DNA of 64,000 nucleotides from Brachypodius melanocephalos (Eukaryota; Chordata; Aves; Passeriformes; Pycnonotidae). The notes below the pieces were generated by a model, which made no database searches, was not told the origin of the DNA, and was given only the letters and a program-made list of their open reading frames with translations. The position numbers and the translations under genes are program-made. Each line of letters starts with the position of its first letter. Position 1 is the stretch's first letter. Below, piece after piece: positions 23,476 to 34,030 of the stretch. The DNA lies in assembly GCA_013398615.1 (NCBI GenBank), contig VZSR01000479.1, positions 4,770,152 through 4,834,151 of the forward strand, read 5' to 3'.

Positions 23476-24797
23476 GTAGGTCACTTGTGCAGCACGTGAT
23501 GCGGATATCAGGCAGGAAATACAGTTGCTCCCCCACTGAAGAAAAAGCTTACCACAGCTCAGAGCTTTCCACCTTCACTCAAACCACAAGAAGTCATATA
23601 AGAAGTCACAGGTCAAAGGCAGCCCTGGGAGATGCCTGCACCACACAGCCAGATTGGGTTCCGTGCTGCTGTGCCCTCATTAGGGGACGAGGGGAGGTGC
23701 TGCATCTTGTGAATCAGAGGCAGTTTGGGGATAAACTAGGACTTTTTAATTAGTGAAAGAAGAATGAGACATGGGTCCAGAACTGCAAAAGCACTGAAAT
23801 AGATTAGTGTTATGTAAAAATAAATTTCTGGTGATTTCCTAAAACTTTCTTTCTCACTTGGAATCAGAGAATATCAAGAACCAGTTTCAGTTTGGGTATA
23901 AGGCACCACATGGAAGCATGTTTTGGAAATAGGGAAGGTTCTAAAATGGACCAAGGGCTTTTTAGAAATATCTGAAGGAAGAATAAAAATATGACAGGAG
24001 CATCAACTATTGATCATACTGTCTCCATTGCATGCAGCAAATCTTGTTTAATTCTATGCATCTCATTAAACTTACTAATTAAATTATCAATTCATTAATT
24101 AAAACAGTAGTGGCTGGGATCCCCAGGTGAGATGCATCAGACTGGGCTGAGGAGTTCTGGCTGGCAGAGATGCTGAGCAGTGCAGGCACAGGCACTGGCT
24201 TTATTACAGCTGGTTTACATCCCCTAACATTTTCCCTCACACTTTCTGACACAGCCTGCAGCATAAATCCAGTCCTTAGCTGCATTTGCAGCATAGACCT
24301 GGACTCATAAACCAGAGCTTGGAGCAGTGTGGTGAGAAGAAGATGGAGCAGAGATGGGGGTAGGAGTGGGGACATGGCTGCCATTGCCTCCTGAGTTTAT
24401 TGCAGTTTCTAAATAAGCACAGATCTCATGCAGAGTGCTGAGCCAAAATGCCTGTGGTGCTGGGTCTGGGGGTATTGGAAATGAGGGTTAATCCCTGAGA
24501 AAAGGCACAAGCCCAGAATGAATTTATGCTGTGCAGAAGCCATAGCAAGTGCACAAAACCACGTTTGGGTTTCACTTTGAGAGTTCTTCCCAGGGGCCAC
24601 CCTCACAGATAAACCTGAGTGGTCCCTTTGCAGCCTTTTCCAGTTCATCTCCTGCTGGGATGGGCTGAGCCAGCAGCACCATGGCTCTCACTGGATCTTA
24701 CCTGGGAGGCATCAGCACCCAGTCCAGCCCCAAAAACCCTGCACAGCACCCTCGGTTTTCTGGAGCACAGGTAACAGCTTTTCCTTTAATTTCCTAG

Positions 24798-24846
24798 GGG
24801 AAAAAGAAGAGACGAACACGGGAAAAGCAGCAAGATTCCAACTCAG
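24798..24846 (+). CDS. TCF7: TCF7 optional exon: basic tail / nuclear localisation signal (49 bp)
   Basis: The acceptor TTCCTAG ends at 24797 and the donor GTAAGTG starts at 24847. The exon encodes GKKKRRTREKQQDSNS plus one base. GKKKRRTREK is the basic tail that follows every TCF/LEF HMG box; it contacts DNA and acts as nuclear localisation signal. The length is 1 modulo 3, so skipping the exon changes the downstream frame. Confidence 0.95.
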
Positions 24847-26373
24847 GTAAGTGTGTGTAGCCTGGCAGCTGCTCCTGCTCAGATGGGAGAATCCAAAGCA
24901 GTTGTTGTGGTTTACTCTGTTTTATTTTATTCTCCTGAGCTTAACTAGAGAAATACACATCTGTTACTTTTTTAAGCCATGGTAAATTAACATTTCTGTG
25001 ACTTTTTAATAGACATATTTGATTTAGAACATGGGTAGTGTGTGAAAACTGAAAAGATTGGATTTTGGCAAATGTATAGTAACTTAATATAAACTATCAC
25101 AATCTATTGAAAACATCCAAGGTGAATGTCCCCATCAGACCTACAGATGTTACTAATTAAGGAAAACTCCTCTCAAATGCATCCGTAGTGTGTGTGGGAT
25201 GAAATGTAGTGGCAGGACTGGCGATCATTCGTGGGAGTACTCCAAGTTTGGTTGTCTTTTCAAAGAAATGTAGAGTTGAAGCAAAGTCATACTAAACCAC
25301 ACCTCCCTGTACCACCCTGCTGATTAGAAAAGACTCTTTTGACAGATTTCAGCTGGTCACAGGCACATTCCCATCGTCCAAGGCTATTCATGTGCTGATT
25401 TCTGAAGTATTTCTGCCATATCAGGAATAAATATTATCTGTACCAATAAATATTCATTAAATCATTATCAAGAGATATGTCCCTGTAATACCTTCAGTTT
25501 AATTAATACTGTTGATCTCATTCAGTTCTGAGTCTGATAAGAGGAATACAAGCTTTTAGGCATTTATGTAGAGTGTATTATATATTTTTATACATCCATA
25601 TATATGTCTTGTCTATGTGATACAAAAATGATACTTTTGCCTGTTACAGATTGAAAGCCAACTACTGATTGTACACAACAAGACATTGATGGTGGTTGTG
25701 AGAGAGAGGCTGAATCCAGCACAGAAACGTGCTGTTCCAATCTCATTTACAACAGCAGAGAAAAACATGATGTGCCTGAAAGCAAACAAGGCTTCACCCT
25801 AATGAGTCCTGTAATTATACAGTAAAGCAGCAGTGTTTTTAGGAAAGGCCATGGAGAGCAACTTTTCCATTAGAACTGGAGGGGGTATGATGGGGGGCAG
25901 AGTGGAATACTGGGCCTGGGTCTCCTTGGTGCTAACTCTGCTTTCAGCCTGCTTCTGCATCGTTTCCTCCTCTTCTCTCCGTGCGCAGTCCGAGCTCGCT
26001 GGCAGCCGGTGTAGTCGCTCCTGAAAGGCAGGGAGCCGATAAGGACACAGATACGGGAGCCTCCAGGATCTGGCAGCTTTTCCAGACTTAAGAAATCTGA
26101 AGAGCTGTGAATTTCCCTGCAATTGCCCACGATTCTCAAAGCTGTTTCCCAAACCACCTCCAGCTGCCAGCAGTGATCACTGATATTTGCCTAACGATCA
26201 CTTTTTTCCAGGTGGTGCCAGCGCCATTCTGTAGCAGAAAATAACGGGATTGTAGTCTGTTAGTCGTGAGTTGAAGTGGCTAAAATGATGTTGCCTCTTT
26301 TCTTCCTCGTGCTCCTCCTCCTCTTTGTGCCTCTGCCTTGCCCATTCTCCGCCGCGCATGCTTCTGTGTTCAG
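24847..26373 (+). other. TCF7: TCF7 intron
   Basis: GT-AG intron of 1.5 kb. No repeats or genes recognised. Confidence 0.8.
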
Positions 26374-26446
26374 ATCCTGCCTCTCCTAAGAAATGCAGAG
26401 CTCGCTTTGGCCTCAACCAACAAACGGACTGGTGCGGCCCATGCAG
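26374..26446 (+). CDS. TCF7: TCF7 optional exon: C-clamp (73 bp)
   Basis: The acceptor TGTGTTCAG ends at 26373 and the donor GTGTGTA starts at 26447. With the one base left by the 49-bp exon it encodes DPASPKKCRARFGLNQQTDW followed by CGPC and the start of an arginine codon. This is the C-clamp, a second DNA-binding domain of TCF E-type isoforms that reads GC-rich helper sites. Three of its cysteines are here; the fourth (KKKC) is in the terminal exon. The length of 73 bp is again 1 modulo 3. Confidence 0.96.
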
Positions 26447-29385
26447 GTGTGTATCAGCATCTCCTCGCTGCTGGGTGTTCTTGGGACAGTGGGTTCAGCT
26501 CCAGGTGTCCCCCTGCAGCCATCCCAGTGCCACCGGGGGCTGCTCCATCCAGGCAGGGATGGGCTGTGCTCTGGGCATCCTCAGGAGTTTTCTGAGCTGC
26601 AAGGGACAGGCTGCACTCTGGGGTTTTTATCCCTTCTGTGTCAGTGTTGGTTTAGTGCTGTACATATTCCTCAGATGATAGACTTCCCTGGGCTTAAAAG
26701 CTTATTTCCAGGATGGAGACCTCTGACCCTGACATGAGGGGTTTTTTTTTCCTCCATTAGTGCTTTCCAATCACATTAGTGGCAGCCTAGGGCCAACAGT
26801 GAGAATTTAATGGGTTTCTTTTTCCTATTTATACTGGGTTAACCATGTATTTCAAGATCCAGCTCTTCCTGAGCCTTAAATTTTGCAGTATCCACCATGG
26901 GTGGGAAGGACAGCCTCAAGCAGCAAAACAGAGCAGTGCTGTGCTCCTCAGGCTGCCAGAGATGCATTTGGCCAGGCAATAGTAAAGTTTGCATCGACCA
27001 AGTGCTGCTTGGCTCAGAGGGCCTGCAAAGGCAGCCAGGCAGAGAAAGCTCCCAGGAGCTTCTAGATCTGGGTGCCAGAGCACAGAGACTCCAGCTTGGA
27101 CAGCTCTGCACTTCACAGTTTTACATCAGTGCATTGAGGAAAAAGGTGGAAGTAAAGTACTGCTTGATGTTTCACTTCAGGTTGAAGTGGCTAAAATCAT
27201 TTAGTTGACGCAAATCTGGCCCAGACCTTGCTGCACCCCAAGCTCCAGTCCCCATGGCTGAGCTCCACGTGAGCTCCCCTGCTGCACCTCAGTGTGCCAC
27301 AACAGCAGCGCTCCCTGTTTGCCTTTTGTTCCCTGGGTAGTGTCATCAAGCACCATTTTTTAATGGATTAATAATTTAGACAGAGCTCCCTTAGTGTCTG
27401 GTCAATCAATACCTGACTGTGCAGAGGGGCTGCTGGAGCACCCCATGCCCCCTGCAGCTGTGCCACCAGCTGTGCCCTGTTCTTCCATGGACACTTCTTC
27501 ACCTTCCCTCTGCCTCCACTCCAGCTCTGAACTCAGCTTCTCCTCTGCACGGCTTCCCGATTAACCCAGGCTGCTGGAGTGCCTGAACACCTTGGCATGC
27601 TCTCCTTGTGTACCCTGTGTAACCAAGCCCTGCTCAGCCAGAGCTGCTCTGCAATTCCTGTACTAATGCACTGCTGCCTCTCAGGGGCTGCTGTCCAATG
27701 TGCCCTGCTCACCTGTAGAGAACAGCTTCCCCAGGAGGATTCCCACTCCACAGGAGAGGTTAACTGATTAAGACTAGGTGTTCTTGATCTAGAGCTTTCA
27801 CACTTCTCCCCCATACCCTGGACAAACACTCCAGGGTGCTGTAGTTTCCAGAGGGAGAAGGATAAGTTCCCTTGAAGAGAGAGGGATAAACCCTTTAGCT
27901 GTGTAACACCCACCTCAGCATAAGCCATGGACTGGGCCAGTAGCAGCAGTCTGTAGTATCTTATCTGCTTTTTTCTGTTACTTTAAATCCAGTGAATCAA
28001 TGGGCACATTCCTGTAATCTTAAACAGGTCATTGGAACTCTATCCTGCAGCTACTCCCAAGATGCCTGTGGGAAACACAGCTCCTCCTCAGGCTTGTCTC
28101 TGGGGAGTTACTACCCATGGAAAATACCCTCGAGTTAAATACTCGGTTCAGCTGAGCTGTCGTGCTTCCTATCGCATTAATTGGGTCAGCACGGCTAACG
28201 ATGGCACTGACAGCAGTAATAGCATTGCTCTTGTTCACATCCAGTGCAAGTCATGTTTAATACTGGACTGGCTAATACACATTCTCACACTGTCTGGTTT
28301 TTTATTAGGAAGATCAAAGAAAGGTGTGTGCCCGCATTAGTGAGTTCTCCATTCGATCCATTTTCCTCAAATTAGACAGCCAGGCACGAGCTGGGTGGGA
28401 GATGTGCTTTTACCTGTTTTAGCTGTAAAGGCTCCAGCAGAGGAATTGTCCCTTCAATACTGTTAAAGTGACATCTTGAGAGCTCTTTTGTTTGAGGATC
28501 TATACCGAGGTGCTCAAGGACCCAAGGCAGGTGACATGAGGGATCTGTCACATGGAGAGAACAAAAACCAGCTCAACAAAGAGTGAAGACAAGATAGTGT
28601 GAGAGACTGACTCTGGACAACCAGGGTAGTTAAAACAATCTGGATGTACAGGGTGACACCTGGAACTTGGGATAAATACTGAACAGAATTGTCACAGAAT
28701 GTGAAAGAATCATGGCCAAACCCAGCTACAGCAAGAATGATGTGTGACTTGTGTTTTTGATATCCCACAAACCATAACATCAAACAAGTGGGGAACCTGA
28801 GTGTTTCTTCCAGGAGGGATGAAGGGAGGCTCGTCCATGCTCCAGCAGCAGGTGCTGCTGCCTTAGGGAACTTCCCAGTCCCAGCAGATTCCTTGCTAGA
28901 AGAGCAGGGCTGGGGGAGGAGAGCTGTCCCCAGTGGGTACTGTCCTGTAAAAACCTCTTTGGGTCAGTAAAACCATCCCCAGATGATGAGCTCTATCACA
29001 CTCCACAGAATGGAAGCACAGAACTGAGTCTGTCACCACTGCAGGACCATTCATACCCTTCTGCCAAATCTCTCTCCCTAATGTCTGCTCACATTGCATT
29101 TTGTACCTATACTCCACCTCCCAAGGGAGAGATCATGTCCCAAGGGGAGGTCACAGCAAACATTTCCTCTCCAGGAACCCCATGGGCTGAGGTGTGATTG
29201 GTAGCTCTGTCAGGGCTGATTTTCCCTTCGCTCAGAGAGCAGGTTAAAGGTGATCTGCCCTCCAAGGAGCAACAATCCTCTGAAGGCCTCAGGACTGTTC
29301 CAGCCTTCAAAGCAGGACCTCAGACCCCTCAGACCATCTCCCTCCAGCCAGTCCCAGGCCATTTCCTTCCCTTTTCCTGAATGGT

Positions 29386-29429
29386 TGCTGAGCACGTTTC
29401 TGCTGAGCACATTTCTGCTGAGCTGTATC
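29386..29429. repeat. 15-bp tandem repeat, about 3 copies
   Basis: The unit TGCTGAGCACGTTTC at 29386 recurs at 29401 and, partly, at 29416. Confidence 0.85.
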
Positions 29430-29514
29430 ACTGAGTTGCCCTTGCAGATGCGGATGAATGGGAAGTACACTCAGATGCAGAGATAACTCAGAGCGGAAAA
29501 GAAGACCAGAGAGC

Positions 29515-29645
29515 TAAGGCCAGGTTGGATGGTACTTGGAGCAACCTCTGGTCTAGTGGGAGGTGTCCCTGCCCATGACAGGGAGGTTGAAACAGGATGA
29601 ACTTTTAAGGTCCCTTCCAACCCAGACCCGTCCATGGTTCTAAGT
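29515..29645 (+). mobile_element. CR1 LINE 3'-end fragment
   Basis: 'AAGGCCAGGTTGGATGGTAC', 'CTAGTGGGAGGTGTCCCTGC' and 'AAGGTCCCTTCCAACCCAGA' identify a sense CR1 terminus. Confidence 0.9.
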
Positions 29646-30357
29646 TGATGATACTGTGCACAAGGCTGGGAAGGTGCTGGGAAATGGAATCTTGGAACCT
29701 TCAGATCTTGGGATGAGAAAAGCTGAGACTGGTGTGAAGGGCAGTGTCCCAGCAGAGCACAGCCTGGTGCTGCCAAGCACAGTGGTGCTGACGTGCCCTG
29801 TGACACCTGTGACTGTCCCATGGGCCCTGTGTGGGCTCTGCAGCAGGTGGGGAGGGGACCCATGGGGGGGAATGCTTTATTCCTGAACTCATGAGAGGCA
29901 GGCACCACACAGAATTTGAGCAGTTAGACTGGTGGCTGGTGAGGAATGACCTCACGTGTTGGATTTTTATTATTATTTTGATTTTTCTTTTTAATTGGGG
30001 TGTTTATTATTATTTATATTATTATTTTAAAATTTCATTTTTATTTGCTTTTTTATTATTGTTTCATTTCATGACTTCGATAATTATTATTTTGGGGTGG
30101 GGTGTATTTTTTCTTTTTTGCTGTTTTCATTTTCATTAGTACCTGTTGATTTTCACTCCTGTTTCATGCCCTCCTCCTCCTCCTCCTCTCCCGTTGCGGC
30201 CGGGCACCGCTCCCGGCCCGCCGGCGCCGCCTGGCGGTGTCCCCGCAGCGCTGCAGCGCCGCCGCCATCCCGGCCCCGCGGGGAGAAGGGGACGGCGGAT
30301 CCACGGCGGTGCCGGGACTCTCCCGTTACTCACTGAGGCCTCTCTCCGCTGTTCCAG

Positions 30358-30437
30358 GAGGAAAAAGAAGTGCATTCGGTACCTACAAGGAGAAGGACGC
30401 TGTGCCAGCCCAGTTTCTTCCGATGGAAGTGCTATAG
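30358..30437 (+). CDS. TCF7: TCF7 terminal exon, B-type (short) reading frame
   Basis: If the 49-bp exon is spliced straight to 30358, skipping the C-clamp exon, the same bases are read in another frame. It begins GGKRSAFGTYKEKDAVPAQF and ends LPMEVL, then TAG at 30435-30437. This closely matches the short TCF7 C-terminus as I recall it in mammals (GGKRNAFGTY...FLPMTVL), so both frames of this 80-bp segment are evidently under selection. The isoform has an HMG box but no C-clamp. Confidence 0.93.
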
Positions 30438-30658
30438 ACTCCCCTCCATCCCCACCGGACGCACTCCGATGCATCCCCTCCGCCTTCCCGTCAGAGCAGC
30501 TCGCAGCCCCCGCCGACCCCGCGCACCGCGACCAGCCCGATCCCTGCCCCGTGTCCGCGCACCTCCCGCCCGCCTCCGGCCCCTCCAGACTCGGCGCCCG
30601 GCGCTCCTCGGCGCCCGCCGCGCCCCCCGCCTACAGCCGCGCCTCCTCGGGGACTTAG
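30358..30658 (+). CDS. TCF7: TCF7 terminal exon, E-type (C-clamp) reading frame
   Basis: The acceptor GCTGTTCCAG ends at 30357. Joined to the 73-bp exon, the frame reads RRKKKCIRYLQGEGRC, supplying the last C-clamp cysteine, then SPVSSDGSAIDSPPSPP, a motif I recall from TCF7L2 E-tails (about SPPSSDGSLLDSPPPSP). It continues through a Pro/Ala/Arg-rich tail to TAG at 30656-30658. The whole window product in this form is 342 residues. The tail after about residue 40 of the exon is very GC-rich and compositionally biased, so it is probably disordered. An indel relative to the ancestral frame cannot be excluded near the stop. Confidence 0.92.
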
Positions 30659-30867
30659 TCGCTCGCCAGCCGCTGGCCACTCCGGGCACTCCGCTCGCCC
30701 ACCTGATTCCGCTGCCCCTGGACGAGGACCAGAAGCCCAGCCAAATCCCCATCTCACTGTAAAACATGCAAAGTTTGGCGACAGGACGACTTAAGTATGA
30801 TAGAAAACTCGCTTGGTTGGGGTTTTTTCTTTGGAGGGGAGAGGTGATAAAGATAGAAAAGCAATTT

Positions 30868-30884
30868 AAAAAAAAAAAAAAAAA
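30868..30884 (+). repeat. Oligo(A) tract in TCF7 3' UTR
   Basis: About 17 consecutive A residues. This could prime cDNA internally and mimic a poly(A) site. Confidence 0.9.
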
Positions 30885-33800
30885 GGTAAAAAATAAGTAC
30901 TTGCCAAAATTTAAAGTGCTGATGAGTAAACAAGCCTTTTGTCCCTGCCCTGTGATGCTTTTTTTTGTTTGTTTGGGGTTTTGTTTTGGTTTCTTTTTTA
31001 CTGCATTATCTCCCAGTGTGGCAGAGAGCAGAGCCACATCCCCAGCTTGCTGCTGTAGGTGGTAGGTGCTGTCAGTCTAACCTTGCCTTCCACTCCCTGC
31101 CCTCCGAGCTGCTTCAAAGTGTAGTCACTCACAGATCTCTCATAGCCGTTACACCACGGAGCTGGAAAGCTGCAATAGGAGCATTTTTTTAAAGCCCGTA
31201 TGTCTGAAAAGAAAACGTAGCAATGCCAGTGTTCTGATCTGACCAGGTAAAAGAGAAATATTTAAACCAACGAGGTGAATTTTTTGATCTTCTTGTTTGA
31301 GAACAGAAGATGTTTGCAGGTAGCAGGTCTCTGTGCAGACATGTCCCATTCCAGGGTTGTACAGCAAGGCAGAGGAAAAGGGAACACCAGCTGGGCAAAG
31401 GAGCACGGACCAGCTGCTGGAAGGGCTGATGGTTGCTCAGGACATCGGTCAGGTGGAGGCTCTGCCTTGCTGTTAGGAATTGTCCTCTGCAGCTGTGGAT
31501 GGTCAGAAATCCCACCAGACAGACTGACCAAAGCCTCAGCCATCAGTCTGTTGGTTTTGTAGGCTCTGATGGAGCTCTGCATGTCCCCAGCAGCAAGCAG
31601 GGAAGGGCACAAGGGGAGCCAGCAGCCCCGGCAGGCTGCCCCGTGGCTCAGGATCGCATCAGCCCGGGGCTGAGGAGCGCACTGCGTCCTCTCTCTGAGC
31701 CGACGGGGCAGTGTGAGCTCCTGTGTGCTCTGGAGTGTGGCAGCAGAGCAGCACTCACCACCCTGCTCTGGGCTGTAGGCATCTGTCTGTACATACCCTC
31801 AGCGAGATAAGAACCCCCTTTTTCAGGATTCAGTGTAGAACTTTCTAAAAAAACTTATTCTAGCTTTTTCTAAAAGATTCTCCCTCCACCCCAATGACAA
31901 TGCCAAATATTAATGTATTCTCTCCAGCTTTAAAATGTTTACCAGTTTCTGGTATTGTATTTATATCTTGAGTTTGATAAACAAAAAGCACTGTGGATGG
32001 ATTATGAGCTCCATTAACTGATGTAAATCCCAGATAATTCCAGGTTCTGGATTTACTTCAGGTTTACAGTCTTCTCAGAGACCACAATCTAGTCCAGTGT
32101 AGATGTTTTCCCTGTTCAAAAGAAATATATTCCAGACTGCTGAAGAGAAAAATGACACCACACAAAGGTAGAGGGGGCACTATTTTTTTCCTACTTGATA
32201 GATGGGTTTTGGAGTACTGAACACAAATTATGTAGTAATATTATTGTAGAACTGCAAGAAATTTAAGATGATCTTTATAATGTACAAACTATTTTTATAT
32301 TTTTTCTTAATGCAAAAACACAAACCATAATTTTTTACATTGGATTAAACAACTTTTTAACCAAGTTTATGCGTCAAAGATTTAAAATTTAAAAAAAAAA
32401 AAAGCCAAACCTAATTAGTCTGTAGAGCAGCTTTGGGTTTAGTCCCTTTATTTAGATAGTTTTGCTTACAGTAGTGTAGATTTTTTATTTCAGAAGACCT
32501 AAACCTGTTTCTTTATTCTTCTCCTGTGTAAATGTAACTTCAGAAGCACTGACAGAAAGCTATGTGCACAAACCTGACAAGTTTGCAAAGAGTCATTTTG
32601 AAGTTTGAATCATTTTAACCCTTGGAGAAGTAGCATTACCTGATCCAGTGCCCACTGTACACTTGTGTACTGACTGCACTCAGAGGGTTAATTACATAGC
32701 ACTAGATCAATATGCAGTCTGCTAATTTTAAATTATTTTAGCAAGCTTAGCCAACAGCATGTTCCAGTGCTGAACAGAGGAACTCAGAAGACTTGCCAGA
32801 CCTGAGATGGTCGCTTTAAAAAATGGCTGTGTCTCAGCTCATCATTTATCACTCTGAGACCCTCTGCTGTAAGGTGCTGTAAAAGTGTCACCTACTGGAA
32901 ACACCACAGATGACAAACCAGCCACCATAGCCTGGAGTAAGGCTGGTGTAACTTAACACCCGACTGGTGTTGCGTGGTTGATGACAGATGTAACTTAGCA
33001 GCAAAGCAAAGGCAGGTAGAAAGAAAAAGCCGATGTGTCTAAATAACACCAGAGGAAATTTCAGGGAAAGTCCTGATCAGTATTAAACTGGCCGAGGCAC
33101 CCAGACCAGCCCACATTCATTTCATGCCCTGGGACTTCCACCCACTTATTTCAAGGCTCCTCTGGCCCCTCCATGGTGTTGTGAGTCCCTGCCTCGACCA
33201 GCAAAGGCTCATCTGCGTTACAGCCTCCTCTCACTATTGTTATTCCAACTGATTCCTAAAAAAGCTCCTTAGTGACACCCAACACCCCCTCTTCAGGAGC
33301 CCTTCCCTGTGCCCTCGTGGCACAGAAACATTTTCAGAGCCCCAGAGCTGGAGCAGTCACACCCATAGCATTGTCCTGCCTGTGCTCTGCTCTATACATA
33401 CAGGTTAATGGCCAGACCTTACCCCGTGATTCCAGCTACTGCAGAATAAACTCAGAATATCCACTTGTGATATACTACACTCAGTTTATACTGGGGTAAC
33501 TGAAAAAATGTCATTATTTTTATCCCAAAATACAGAAAAGGTACCTTTAGGCTGCCCCTTTCCAAGACAAAACAGCATGACTGACTTCTGTTCCATGGTC
33601 CCACGGCTGGTAACCAATGCCAAAACAACTTACTAATACCAAAAAAAGTGTCTTTAGAACTGCCATATGACGTGTTGATATTTTGTGTTAATACTCTTTT
33701 TTTAACAGAAGAAGATCGTGCCCTGAAGTTTTTATCACAGCAAGATTTTTTTTTCTAGTTATTTTACAGCAGTTTTAACTCTTCCTGAAATATATATTTG

Positions 33801-34008
33801 AATTCCTGGAATCAGTCTGAATGTAGAAATCATGGAAGTACCACTTCATTAAAACAAGTAAAACCACAGTATGTATGTAGCAGGGATAAATGTTTTGCAG
33901 CTGTACCTTCATTTGTCCAATGACTATCCATCATTTGTTGTAATTTTTTTACTTCACTGAGTTTGTATTTTTTGGCTTTTATGTTCAAAGTATGTTTATA
34001 GCTTTATA

Positions 34009-34014
34009 AATAAA
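34009..34014 (+). terminator. TCF7: Polyadenylation signal AATAAA for TCF7
   Basis: A canonical hexamer follows a T-rich stretch and is followed by a GTAATTGCCAGACTGGCTGTTT-like GT-containing region. It is the best + strand candidate before the convergent SKP1 gene. Confidence 0.6.
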
Positions 34015-34030
34015 GTAATTGCCAGACTGG

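Larger units (their letters stand above)
22387..24797 (+). other. TCF7: TCF7 intron
   Basis: GT-AG intron of 2.4 kb containing one CR1 fragment. An AT-rich stretch near 24055-24105 has several ATTAA/TTAATT cores. Nothing else was recognised. Confidence 0.8.
26447..30357 (+). other. TCF7: TCF7 last intron
   Basis: GT-AG intron of 3.9 kb. It holds a 15-bp tandem repeat (29386-29429) and one CR1 fragment, then a strongly T-rich, ATT-rich stretch (29960-30140) that gives way abruptly to GC-rich sequence about 180 bp before the terminal exon. Confidence 0.85.
30358..30762 (+). other. TCF7: Third open frame of the TCF7 terminal exon
   Basis: The remaining frame is also open from the acceptor to TAA at 30760-30762 (134 codons). 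It would be read if the exon at 22386 were spliced directly to 30358. It starts EEKEVHSVPTRRRT, is arginine/proline-rich, and ends TPLAHLIPLPLDEDQKPSQI then PISL. GC-rich DNA opens frames by chance, so production of this tail is only a possibility. Confidence 0.35.
12128..34030 (+). other. TCF7: TCF7 gene body, 3' portion (transcription factor 7, TCF-1)
   Basis: Eight exons encode the central and C-terminal parts of a TCF/LEF factor. These nuclear proteins bind CTTTGAT-type sites through an HMG box; beta-catenin activates and Groucho/TLE proteins repress their targets. The exons join with consistent phases into 342 codons for the C-clamp (E-type) form or 244 for the short (B-type) form. TCF7 rather than LEF1 or TCF7L2 is indicated by AKKPTIKKPLNAF at the HMG-box entry, the short FTHPLMLGSG exon without the extra LEF1/TCF7L2 exon, and the tail GGKRSAFGTY...FLPMEVL. 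The upstream linker, however, keeps SNKVPVVQPSHGVHPLTPLI, which I recall as closer to LEF1/TCF7L2 than to mammalian TCF7. The N-terminal beta-catenin-binding exons are not in the recognised part. Synteny with SKP1 and PPP2CA supports the assignment. Confidence 0.95.
30659..34030 (+). other. TCF7: TCF7 3' UTR
   Basis: From the E-form stop to the AATAAA at 34009 there is no coding signal. The sequence becomes AT-rich after about 31.8 kb and contains oligo-A tracts at 30868-30884 and 32390-32403. The extent is inferred from the polyadenylation signal. A 3.4-kb 3' UTR is plausible for this gene. Confidence 0.65.

Noticed and set aside
13254..29429. Short tandem repeats as possible CRISPR-like arrays
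   Set aside because: Direct tandem copies without unique spacers, in a vertebrate intron; minisatellites.
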